Shown here in pieces: positions 1-6,587 of a stretch of 12,755 nucleotides of DNA. The stretch covers positions 1 through 12,755 of the forward strand of contig VAZQ01000115.1 in assembly GCA_005883115.1 (NCBI GenBank), in the 5' to 3' direction. Every line of letters begins with the position of its first letter. The stretch's first letter is position 1. Made by a program: the position numbers and the translations under genes. The notes beneath the pieces are model-generated. The model did not search any database, was not told the DNA's origin, and saw nothing but the letters and a program-made list of their open reading frames with translations. Origin of the DNA: Alphaproteobacteria bacterium. Its GTDB lineage: Bacteria; Pseudomonadota; Alphaproteobacteria; Rhizobiales; Xanthobacteraceae.

Positions 1-366
1 CTGTCGTTCACCGCGCGCATCGGCACGCTGCTGATCGGCTCGGTGCGTCTGTCGCCGATTTGCATCGGCCAGGCCAAGGCGCTGCTGCTCGGGCCGCTTG
101 CCGTCGAGCCGGCCTTTCGCGAGCGCGGCGTCGGCTATGCGCTCATCGAGCGGGCGCTCGCGCAAGCGAAGGCCAATGGTCACCGGTTGGTCTTCTTGGT
201 GGGCGATGAGCCGTACTACGGCAAGAGCGGCTTCAAAGTCATTCCCAAGGGCCGCGCGACGATGCCCGGTCCGGTCGATTCGGCGCGGCTCCTCGTCTGC
301 GAGCTTGCCGACGGCGCGCTCGACGGCGTGTCGGGACCGATCCGGCCTGATTGGACCGCGGCCTAA
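1..366 (+). CDS. GNAT family N-acetyltransferase, YhbS-like (5' truncated by window edge)
   Basis: Frame 1 is open from base 1 to the TAA at 364-366, so about 121 C-terminal residues are visible and the true start lies outside the window. The segment LLGPLAVEPAFRERGVGYALIERAL is a typical GNAT motif A; RERGVG is the R/Q-x-x-G-x-G acetyl-CoA pyrophosphate loop. The downstream GDEPYYGKSGF matches the motif B region of the YhbS-type family (COG3153), where a Y-Y-x-x-x-G-F stretch is common. The family transfers acetyl from acetyl-CoA to an amine; the substrate here is unknown. The stop codon lies 5 bp from the convergent stop of the next gene, with no obvious terminator between. The ATG-like codon at 43 is internal to the domain and is not the start. 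Confidence 0.85.
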   Translation: MSFTARIGTLLIGSVRLSPICIGQAKALLLGPLAVEPAFRERGVGYALIERALAQAKANGHRLVFLVGDEPYYGKSGFKVIPKGRATMPGPVDSARLLVCELADGALDGVSGPIRPDWTAA

Positions 367-371
367 CCGCG

Positions 372-2786
372 TTAGGGCAGCGCCTTGAGATGGCGGATCG
401 GCCGGCCCGGCGTGAGCGCTGCCGCCGCCGCGACGATGGCATTGGCGTCGATGCCGTAGTGCCGATAGAGATCCGGGATCGAGCCGGTCTGTCCGAAATG
501 CTCGACGCCGAGCGCGCGCACGCGATGGCCGTGCACAGCGCCGAGCCAGGCCAGCGTCGCCGGATGGCCGTCGATGACTGTCACGATCCCGCAATGGGAC
601 GGCACGTCGGCCAACAGCTTTTCGATATGCGATCGGGCGTGGACGAGGCCGCGCTCTCGCGCCCGCTGTGCCGCGGTCCAGCCGGCGTTGAGCCGGTCGG
701 CCGAGGTGACGGCGAGCAGCCCCACGTCGCGGCGGTCCTCGGCCATCAGCCCGACCGCCTGGATTGCCTCCGGCACAACCGCGCCCGTGTAGGCGACCAC
801 GACCTGGCAATTCGGACCGGGCGGGCGCTGCCAATAGGCGCCGTCGACGATCGCCTGCCGCAGCTCCGGCGTCATCGCGCGCTTGATTTGCTCGATCGGC
901 CGCGTCGACAAGCGCAAATAGACCGAGCCGCCGGTTTCGTCGCGCAGCCAGTTGCGCTCGGAGCTTTCTTTCTCGGCATCGCGCTGGATGTAGTCGAAAG
1001 CAAACGCGAGAATAACCGCCAGCTCGTCGACGAATGCCGGCTCGAAGGCTGCGAGCCCATCCTGGGCGAGCCCGATCAGCGGCGTTGCGATCGACTGGTG
1101 CGCGCCGCCTTCGGGCGCCAGCGTGATGCCCGAGGGCGTCGCCGCCAGAACGAAGCGGGCATTCTGATAGCAGGCGTAGTTGAGCGCATCGAGCCCGCGC
1201 TGAATGAACGGGTCGTAGAGCGTGCCGATCGGGATCAGCCGCTCGCCGTTTATCGCGTGTGAGAGCCCGAGCGCGGAGAGCAGAATGAACAGATTCATCT
1301 CGGCGATGCCGAGCTCGATGTGTTGGCCCTTGGGCGAAAAATCCCAATTGAACGTCGAGGGAATGCGTTCACTCCGAAACGTGTCGGCGAGCGCCTCGCG
1401 GGCAAACAGTCCGCGCCGATTGACCCAGGCGCCGAGATTGGTCGACACGGTGACGTCAGGCGACGTGGTGACGATACGCTCCGCGATGGGGTTTTTCCCG
1501 CGGCCGAGCTCGTTGAGCAGCGCGCCGAAACCCGCCTGCGTCGACATCACCGGCTGGATCGTCACAGTCAAATCCGCCGGCGCCTCGATGCGCGCGGCTC
1601 GGTGCCGACGGCTGCCGGCCGCGAACGGTACGCGGTCGAGAAATTGCTGCAGCTCGTTTTGCGCGAGGCTGAGCCCTTCGAACTTGTCCCATTCATGCCC
1701 GGGGCGAATGTTCATCGCCGCGCGCAAGCTTTCCGCCTGCGCCGGCGTCATCAGGCCTGCGTGATTATCCTTGTGGCCGGCGAACGGCAGCCCGAAGCCT
1801 TTGATGGTGTAGCAGATAAAGCAGATCGGCCGCTCGTGATCGACCTTGCCGAACGCCTCAATCAACGACGGCAGGTCGTGGCCCGCGAGATTTGTCATCA
1901 GGCGCGCGAGCTCCGCGTCGGAGCGCGCCTCGATCAGCCGCGTGACGTGCCCTTGATCGCCGATCTCATCGAGGAGGCGCCTGCGCCAGGCGGCGCCGCC
2001 CTGGAAGACGAGCGCGGAGTAGAGCTGGTTGGGGCAGTTATCGATCCACTGGCGCAGACGCTCGCCACCCGGTTCGCGGAATGCTTGCTGTAATAGCGAG
2101 CCGTATTTGAGGATGACGACGTCCCAGCCGAAGGCTTGAAACAGCGCCTCGTAGCGCGCCCACAAACCCTCGCGGATCACCGCATCCAGGCTCTGGCGGT
2201 TGTAGTCGATGATCCACCAGCAATTGCGCAGACCTTGCTTCCAGCCCTCGAGGATGGCTTCGAAGATATTGCCTTCGTCGAGTTCGGCGTCCCCGACGAG
2301 GGCGATCATGCGGCCCTCGGGCCGCTCTAACCCCCAGCCGTGCGCCCGCACATAATCCTGCACGAGTGAAGAGAACAGCGTCTGCGCGACGCCGAGCCCG
2401 ACAGAACCCGTTGAGAAATCGACGTCGTCCGTATCCTTGCTGCGCGAGGGATAGCTCTGCGCGCCTTTGTATCCACGAAAGTCCTCGAGCTTCTGCCGGG
2501 TCTGCCGGTCGAGCAGATATTCGATCGCGTGATAGATCGGGCTTGCGTGCGGCTTGACTGCGACCCGGTCTTGCGGGCGCAGCGCGTGGAAATAGAGCGC
2601 GGTCATGATGGTGGCGAGCGAGGCCGACGAGGCCTGGTGTCCGCCGACCTTCACGCCATCGACGTTCTCGCGCAGATGGTTGGCGTGGTGAATAGTCCAG
2701 CTCGCGAGCCACAGCACCTTTTTCTCGAGCTCGTGCAGGATCGCAAGCTCGCGCGCGCTGGGGTTTTTCTTGCCGCCTTTGGTCAT
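372..2786 (-). CDS. AceE-like / transketolase-family ThDP enzyme, stand-alone
   Basis: This 804-residue protein has the architecture of homodimeric 2-oxoacid dehydrogenase E1 (E. coli AceE is 887 aa). A ThDP-binding domain comes first, then a pyrimidine-binding domain, then a transketolase C-terminal domain ending in HFGQTGSIPDLYRHYGIDANAIV. GGHQASSAS (His50), KPHASP (His80) and SYPSRSK (Tyr112) match AceE active-site positions. The ThDP/Mg motif runs from GDAELDEGN (165-173) to IIDYNRQSLD (Asn196), with GDAE replacing the usual GDGE. HIELGIAEMN supplies the cofactor-activating Glu491, and APEGGAHQS (His563) fits the AceE His640 region. This points to AceE-like rather than classical transketolase chemistry. 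No E2 or E3 gene is in the window, so the acyl acceptor is unknown. The ATG at 2786 is the only sensible start; no Shine-Dalgarno precedes it. Confidence 0.85.
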   Translation of the reverse strand: MTKGGKKNPSARELAILHELEKKVLWLASWTIHHANHLRENVDGVKVGGHQASSASLATIMTALYFHALRPQDRVAVKPHASPIYHAIEYLLDRQTRQKLEDFRGYKGAQSYPSRSKDTDDVDFSTGSVGLGVAQTLFSSLVQDYVRAHGWGLERPEGRMIALVGDAELDEGNIFEAILEGWKQGLRNCWWIIDYNRQSLDAVIREGLWARYEALFQAFGWDVVILKYGSLLQQAFREPGGERLRQWIDNCPNQLYSALVFQGGAAWRRRLLDEIGDQGHVTRLIEARSDAELARLMTNLAGHDLPSLIEAFGKVDHERPICFICYTIKGFGLPFAGHKDNHAGLMTPAQAESLRAAMNIRPGHEWDKFEGLSLAQNELQQFLDRVPFAAGSRRHRAARIEAPADLTVTIQPVMSTQAGFGALLNELGRGKNPIAERIVTTSPDVTVSTNLGAWVNRRGLFAREALADTFRSERIPSTFNWDFSPKGQHIELGIAEMNLFILLSALGLSHAINGERLIPIGTLYDPFIQRGLDALNYACYQNARFVLAATPSGITLAPEGGAHQSIATPLIGLAQDGLAAFEPAFVDELAVILAFAFDYIQRDAEKESSERNWLRDETGGSVYLRLSTRPIEQIKRAMTPELRQAIVDGAYWQRPPGPNCQVVVAYTGAVVPEAIQAVGLMAEDRRDVGLLAVTSADRLNAGWTAAQRARERGLVHARSHIEKLLADVPSHCGIVTVIDGHPATLAWLGAVHGHRVRALGVEHFGQTGSIPDLYRHYGIDANAIVAAAAALTPGRPIRHLKALP

Positions 2787-2795
2787 GGGCGCAGC

Positions 2796-2801
2796 ATTAT
2801 A
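2796..2801 (-). promoter_or_regulatory. Candidate -10 box (TATAAT) for a near-leaderless mRNA of the AceE-like gene
   Basis: The minus strand reads TATAAT here, a perfect sigma-70 -10 hexamer. It ends nine bases before the ATG at 2786. Initiation about seven bases downstream would give a leader of only 2-4 nt, consistent with the missing Shine-Dalgarno. The -35 region is poor: GCCTTT at 17-bp spacing has little match to TTGACA. The box could be chance in a short AT island. Confidence 0.35.
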
Positions 2802-2845
2802 GCGCCTTGCGGCCCAGCAAAGGCAGCGGCATAGCCCGCATGAGC

Positions 2846-2901
2846 CATAAGGGCGTTTACGCGTCCATAGCCTGTCGAAGACGGGCGTGGACGCCCTTAA
2901 G
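2846..2901. repeat. Long inverted repeat downstream of mepA
   Basis: The arms 2846-2862 and 2885-2901 match at 14 of 17 positions around a 22-base loop; TAAGGGCGT (2848-2856) pairs perfectly with ACGCCCTTA (2891-2899). As plus-strand RNA the two inner mismatches become U-G wobbles, giving 15 continuous pairs; as minus-strand RNA they become A-C mismatches. A shorter competing hairpin, GGGCG (2883-2887) with CGCCC (2892-2896) and a 4-base loop, shares the right arm. There is no T-run, so it is not a classical intrinsic terminator for mepA. It may be a copy of a dispersed intergenic palindrome. Confidence 0.6.
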
Positions 2902-2946
2902 GACGCGCTTTGGCGAAATGCGGGAGAGCTTCGCCGCTACCGCCCT

Positions 2947-2965
2947 GGATTTCGCTGCGCTCAAT
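2947..2965. repeat. REP-like degenerate palindrome
   Basis: The sequence GGATTTCGCTGCGCTCAAT resembles, from memory, the core of intergenic repeats common in Bradyrhizobium-type genomes, where a segment like GGATT-TCGCTGCGCTC-AATCC is flanked by complementary GTAGGGCGG / CCGCCCTAC arms. Flanking CGCTACCGCCCT and ACGGCTACACC look like decayed forms of those arms. It lies in the gap between mepA and the AceE-like gene. The assignment rests on recollection and needs a genome-wide count. Confidence 0.35.
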
Positions 2966-3007
2966 ACGGCTACACCTTCGCTGATTGAGCTGCGGCGCGA
3001 CTTCAGT

Positions 3008-3967
3008 CTACGGCGCGAGCAACACCTGGCGGCAGGCGGCGGGTAGGTCAGCCATCCGCGGCCCCGGCTTGGGCTTGGACGGCGGCGAGGGCTTGGGGTG
3101 CAAGATCGCCTCGGTGAACCAATGGTCGAGCTCCGCGCCGCAGCCGTCGTCCCCCGGCCGCGGCGGCTGCGGCGTGCACTCCGGGCTGTCGGACGGGCAA
3201 TTGATCCGCACGTGGAAGTGATAGTCGTGTCCCCACCACGGCTGCACCTTGCTGAGCCAATGGCGGTCACTGCCGGCGTCGCGGCACAGTGCTTTCTTGA
3301 TCGCCGCATTTACGAAGATGCGGGCGACCTGGGGGTCCTTCGCCGCGGCCTTGATTAAGTTCACGTGCGCGGGGGTCCACACTTGCGGGTCGACGTCTTT
3401 GCGGTCCTCGGCGACGACCATGGTCGCCGACATTTGTTCCCGCTCCTCGCGACTGAGCTGGCGATCGGGCATCGGCGTGAGCCAAATGTCGGCGTCGAGC
3501 CCGACCTGATGGCTCGCATGGCCGGTGAGCATCGGCCCGCCGCGCGGCTGCGAGATGTCGCCGACGAGTAGCCCGTGCCAGCCGGTCTTCGGCGCCTGCG
3601 CTGAAAGCCGCTCGAGGAATTCGATCAGTTTCGGGTGGCCCCAATTGCGGTTGCGCGAAAGCCGCATCACCTGCCACGTGGGCCCGTTGATCGGCAGCGC
3701 CACCGCGCCAGCGAGGCAGCCCTTGGAATAAAAGCCGATGGTGCGCGCTTGCAGAGGCGCGGGCGCAGTTTTGCGCCCGAACAGCTCCTTGGCCGGAGTT
3801 GCAGGGTCATCGGACTTGGCGAGCGGCGGCAGCGGCTGGGGATTGAGCGTGCCCTTATCCTGCGCGGTTGCGCTCGAGGGCGCGAGCAAGGCCGCCAGCG
3901 CCAATGCAGCGCCGCACGCTGCGATCCCGCGCGCCAATGCGCCGCTCGGCGCCGTCATTGTCGTCAT
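3008..3967 (-). CDS. mepA: Penicillin-insensitive murein endopeptidase MepA
   Basis: This 319-residue LAS-family zinc metallopeptidase cleaves the D-Ala-meso-DAP cross-bridges of periplasmic peptidoglycan. Residues 1-36 form a Sec signal peptide with an alanine-rich core and likely cleavage after SSATAQ. The zinc signatures are clear: GHASHQVGLDADIW supplies His153 and Asp160, and WWGHDYHFHVRI supplies His247, His250 and His252. These align with E. coli MepA His113, Asp120, His206, His209 and His211. It is longer than E. coli MepA (274 aa) because of a proline-rich C-terminal tail holding PSPPSKPKPGP. Cysteines at 84, 229, 257, 264 and 276 fit disulfides in an exported protein. The ATG at 3967 has GGGA seven bases upstream; the ATG at 3958 is a possible alternative. 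The gene stands apart from the DUF488 gene by 162 bp, so it probably has its own promoter. Confidence 0.95.
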   Translation of the reverse strand: MTTMTAPSGALARGIAACGAALALAALLAPSSATAQDKGTLNPQPLPPLAKSDDPATPAKELFGRKTAPAPLQARTIGFYSKGCLAGAVALPINGPTWQVMRLSRNRNWGHPKLIEFLERLSAQAPKTGWHGLLVGDISQPRGGPMLTGHASHQVGLDADIWLTPMPDRQLSREEREQMSATMVVAEDRKDVDPQVWTPAHVNLIKAAAKDPQVARIFVNAAIKKALCRDAGSDRHWLSKVQPWWGHDYHFHVRINCPSDSPECTPQPPRPGDDGCGAELDHWFTEAILHPKPSPPSKPKPGPRMADLPAACRQVLLAP

Positions 3968-4055
3968 GCTTGCGTCCCGATCGAGAGTCCTGCCGCCCCT
4001 CGGAGCCTACGCTGACTCGAGTCCACGCCGGGCTCCACTGGGGCCGGGTAACCCG

Positions 4056-4069
4056 CGGGATTCGTCCCG
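4056..4069. other. Small hairpin between DUF488 gene and mepA
   Basis: CGGGA and TCCCG flank a TTCG loop (CGAA on the minus strand), a perfect 5-bp stem. It lies 61 bases past the stop of the DUF488 gene and about 90 bases before the mepA start. No T-run follows on the minus strand, so terminator function is doubtful. Nothing else convincing is visible in 3968-4129. Confidence 0.25.
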
Positions 4070-4129
4070 TCAAGCGGAATGCGATTTGAGACGATCTGCA
4101 TCCTCAGCGGTGCAGGTGACGAATTACCA

Positions 4130-4717
4130 TCATCCCGCACGCTTGAGGCGCGCGGCAACGGCCTGCGCGCGCCGCCGATAAGCATCAGCGAGGCGTTCGG
4201 CACGATTGCGAAAAAGGTCGCCACCGGTCATCGCGAGCAAGCGCTCTTCGGTCGCCGAATGTGGCTCGATGGTGCCGTCGCCGAGTATATGACCAATGGC
4301 GAGTCCTCGTTCGGCGAACGCCCGGCCGATCAGCAGAGAGCGATGGCAGTCGAGCGGCTCGCGCTCGGCACACAGAAGGCAGACGCGGTGGCGCGCGCTC
4401 TCATTCACGACTTGCGCGAGGCCGGCCGCAAATTCCGGCTGCGCGGCCATGGCCTCGTAGTCGGCGACACCATCGCGGTAGAGGCGCACATCGCGCGGGC
4501 GGCCCCCAAGCGCGTCACCGAGGAGCATATAGACGATGCCTGCGTCGGCGAGCCGCTGCGCCAGGGCCTTGCTCGAGAACCAGGGACACCATCGCGAAAA
4601 CGGGATCGAACGCACATCGGCGATGGCGCTCACGCCCGCACTCTTGAGCAAAGCCATAAAACGATCGGCCGCGAGATTGGAGTGGCCGATGCTCAAGAGA
4701 TCGCAGGAGGGACTCAT
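4130..4717 (-). CDS. DUF488 domain-containing protein
   Basis: This 195-residue soluble protein matches the DUF488 family along its length. It shows IGHSN near the N-terminus (9-13), ADVRSIPFSRWCPWF (34-48), LGDALGGRPRD (67-76) and the family hallmark CAEREPLDCHR with Cys116, Cys124 and His125. The last motif looks like a catalytic or metal-binding site, but the family has no firmly established biochemical function. The reading frame stays open upstream to 4843, but that extension is arginine/serine-rich, unlike the family, and runs inside the ampH-like gene. I therefore chose the ATG at 4717, which gives a normal family N-terminus. It starts 22 bp after the ampH-like stop, so the two are probably co-transcribed. 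The Shine-Dalgarno is weak, which would fit translational coupling. Confidence 0.9.
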   Translation of the reverse strand: MSPSCDLLSIGHSNLAADRFMALLKSAGVSAIADVRSIPFSRWCPWFSSKALAQRLADAGIVYMLLGDALGGRPRDVRLYRDGVADYEAMAAQPEFAAGLAQVVNESARHRVCLLCAEREPLDCHRSLLIGRAFAERGLAIGHILGDGTIEPHSATEERLLAMTGGDLFRNRAERLADAYRRRAQAVAARLKRAG

Positions 4718-4739
4718 TTTCGATGCGCGCTCGCGCGCC

Positions 4740-5888
4740 TCAGCGCGGCGCCAAATCGGCGACGAGGTCGTGCACGGCGCTGGTGAGCCCCTCGAACATG
4801 GGAAAGTTGAGCCGATTGACCGCGACGAAAACGCCGACCCCACGCGTCGGCGCCAGCACCACGTACGTCATGAAACCGGCGATGCCGCCGCTCTTTGTCA
4901 GGATCACCGGGCGCTTCTCCCTGGCCATCGAGATGATCCACCCCAATCCAAGCCCGTCCATCTTCTCGCCGCCGACGCCGACCGCGGCCTTGAGTCCGTC
5001 ATGCCAGCGATAAGGGGCGTGGTCGATCATGCGCACCTCGGCGCCGGCGGCGTCGTCGACGGCGAGGTGCCAGCGCATCCATTTGACCATGTCGTCGCCG
5101 GTGGTGAAGACGTTGCCGGAAGGATCCATCGCCGTCGGCGTTTCCCACAACGGCGCCTCTTTGCCGTCGAGATCGAGGCCGGTCATGGCGCGCGGCGTCT
5201 GCGCCGGGGAAAGTTTTGTCGCCGTGTCAAGCATTCCCAGTGGGCTGGCCACGCGCTCGCCCAGCAGCGCCGCGTAGGACTTGCCGCCGGCTTTGGCGAG
5301 CGCCTCGCCGAGCAGGCCGAAGCCGAGATTGGAGTACATCGCGCCGGAGCCCGGCGCATAGGGTAGTGTTGCCTGCGCGAGCCAGCGCCAATAGGCATCA
5401 GCTTGAAAGTGTGCGAACGGATTCTCCCCCGGCCTCGCATCCGGCACATCCGGCAGCTCGCGCGGCAGCCCGGCGGTGTAGGTCGCAAGATCGAGCAACG
5501 TGATCTCGCGCCCGGCGTATGTCGGCACTGTCGCGCCGGCTGGCGCGTATTTGGCAAGCGGATGCACGAGCTTCACGGTGCCGTCGGCCGCCATGCTTGC
5601 GAGCACATGACCTGCCATGACCTTGGCGATCGAGCCCATGCGGAGAATGGAGCGGCCATCGGGCTCGACCTTGCTTCCCGGGCGCGTCTCTCCGAAGCCG
5701 AGCACGACGGAGTCATCCCCGCGCACCACGGCCAGCACGAGATCGGGGGCGCCGGAGCTGAGCCACATCACCGCGCCGCTCATGGAGGCCGCGTCTTTGA
5801 GAACGAGATCGTCGGCGCGCGCCGTCGCCGGGCCGCCGATAAGAAGAATCGCAAGGAGCGCGGTTAGGCTGTTCGCTCTCGGGGCCAT
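4740..5888 (-). CDS. ampH: AmpH-like D-alanyl-D-alanine carboxypeptidase/endopeptidase (class C beta-lactamase fold)
   Basis: This 382-residue exported serine hydrolase closely resembles E. coli AmpH (385 aa). Shared stretches include GETRPG, DGTVKL, PLAKYAPAGATVPTY, TAGLPRE, APGSGAMYSNLGF, GLGLGWI and GVFVAVNR. AmpH is a periplasmic low-molecular-weight penicillin-binding protein with DD-carboxypeptidase and DD-endopeptidase activity and very weak beta-lactamase activity. The catalytic motifs are complete: S86-I-A-K89, Y185-S-N187 and K332-S-G-G in place of KTG. The ATG at 5888 gives a signal peptide (hydrophobic LTALLAILLIGG, cleavage near ATARA/DD). The frame runs open further upstream, into the CHRD gene, so longer starts such as the ATG at 5933 are less likely. 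It leads into the DUF488 gene and shares peptidoglycan as substrate with mepA. Confidence 0.92.
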   Translation of the reverse strand: MAPRANSLTALLAILLIGGPATARADDLVLKDAASMSGAVMWLSSGAPDLVLAVVRGDDSVVLGFGETRPGSKVEPDGRSILRMGSIAKVMAGHVLASMAADGTVKLVHPLAKYAPAGATVPTYAGREITLLDLATYTAGLPRELPDVPDARPGENPFAHFQADAYWRWLAQATLPYAPGSGAMYSNLGFGLLGEALAKAGGKSYAALLGERVASPLGMLDTATKLSPAQTPRAMTGLDLDGKEAPLWETPTAMDPSGNVFTTGDDMVKWMRWHLAVDDAAGAEVRMIDHAPYRWHDGLKAAVGVGGEKMDGLGLGWIISMAREKRPVILTKSGGIAGFMTYVVLAPTRGVGVFVAVNRLNFPMFEGLTSAVHDLVADLAPR

Positions 5889-5980
5889 TGGGACTCGCTG
5901 GTCAGGGAAGTCTGTCGCAGGCTGCTTTGCCATCGACGAACACTTATGGCCAGCGCAAAATGCGGACCTGACCAGGAGCG

Positions 5981-6418
5981 TCACTTCGTGACTTGGCCTC
6001 GAATCTCGCCCGGCCTGTTCGCCTCGGTATGGATGTTGAAATACCACTTTCCGGCGAGAAGATCGGTAGCCTGCGCGTCAGTCAGCGTGGCGGTTCCTTT
6101 GATTGGGCTTGCGACGCTGCCCTGAACCGGAACGACGACGCCGGCAGTCTTGTCCGCATCGGCGGGCCCGTGAAAATGGGCCGCGGTGGCGTTGCCCGTC
6201 AATCCGGAATAGGTGACCGTATACGTCAGCTGCTTGGTCGCGGTGTCGTAGGTTGCCTGCAAGTTTCCGGTGCCATTGCTGTTGGTCGGCGGTACCGATT
6301 GCGAGGCGTTCAGGCTGCCTTTGAGGTTGACGGTTTCCGCAAACGCTGTGGGCGTGCTGATCACAAGCGTCGTCAGCACGAGCACACCAAGGCCGATACT
6401 TGCAACTTGTTTCTCCAT
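5981..6418 (-). CDS. Secreted CHRD-domain protein
   Basis: This 145-residue protein has a Sec signal peptide (1-27, hydrophobic IGLGVLVLTTLVI, cleavage TAFA/ET) followed by a single CHRD domain filling the rest. Family hallmarks are the N-terminal LNASQSVPPTNSNGTG, the central AAHFHGPA with His81 and His83, and the C-terminal GKWYFNIHTEANRPGEIRGQV. CHRD was named from animal chordin; bacterial copies are small exported beta-sheet proteins of unknown function, and the conserved His/Glu residues may bind metal. The ATG at 6418 has a strong GGGAGGAG Shine-Dalgarno just upstream. The next gene downstream starts 92 bp after the stop, so co-transcription is possible but not evident. Confidence 0.9.
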   Translation of the reverse strand: MEKQVASIGLGVLVLTTLVISTPTAFAETVNLKGSLNASQSVPPTNSNGTGNLQATYDTATKQLTYTVTYSGLTGNATAAHFHGPADADKTAGVVVPVQGSVASPIKGTATLTDAQATDLLAGKWYFNIHTEANRPGEIRGQVTK

Positions 6419-6422
6419 TGAT

Positions 6423-6430
6423 CTCCTCCC
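6423..6430 (-). promoter_or_regulatory. Strong ribosome binding site of the CHRD gene
   Basis: The minus strand reads GGGAGGAG, then ATCA before the ATG at 6418. The GGGAGG portion is spaced six bases from the start. It is one of the two strongest Shine-Dalgarno sequences in the window and fixes the CHRD start. Confidence 0.8.
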
Positions 6431-6436
6431 TCTTTC

Positions 6437-6452
6437 GCGGCGCGAACGCCGC
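6437..6452. other. GC-rich stem-loop in the CHRD 5' leader
   Basis: GCGGCG and CGCCGC form a perfect 6-bp stem around CGAA (TTCG on the minus strand). In a CHRD transcript it would sit directly upstream of the purine-rich ribosome binding site, where it could stabilise the 5' end. The rest of the divergent spacer (6453-6587) shows no certain promoter. Confidence 0.4.
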
Positions 6453-6587
6453 CGCTACCAATTCGTTTTGGATCTTTGAGGAACACCGTCCAACCGATCA
6501 GTATTCCAATCCGACAGTCGGCCGCCACCACCAGCGTGGTAAAGGAGCGCCGGCGGGGCCACCCAGCCCTTTTCGCAAGGTCGTGAG

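Noticed and set aside
351..2093. Long plus-strand frames opposite the AceE-like gene (351-1262 and 1320-2093)
   Set aside because: Low-complexity Arg/Ala-rich translations opposite a gene with complete motifs; typical antisense shadows.
2807..3046. 79-codon plus-strand ORF between mepA and the AceE-like gene
   Set aside because: It reads through the inverted repeat and the REP-like palindrome and overlaps the mepA 3' end; its sequence is what repeats of this kind yield when translated.
3968..4129. Possible tRNA-like 3' end near CGGGACGAATCCCG on the minus strand
   Set aside because: The stem closes a 4-base loop, not a 7-base T loop, and no acceptor, D or anticodon arms can be drawn around it.
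4718..4843. 42-residue N-terminal extension of the DUF488 protein
   Set aside because: The extension lies inside the ampH-like gene, looks like out-of-frame translation (Ser/Arg-rich), and DUF488 proteins normally begin just before IGHSN.
4079..5366. Plus-strand frames opposite the DUF488 and ampH-like genes (4079-4786 and 4536-5366)
   Set aside because: No recognisable domain and full overlap with strongly supported minus-strand genes.
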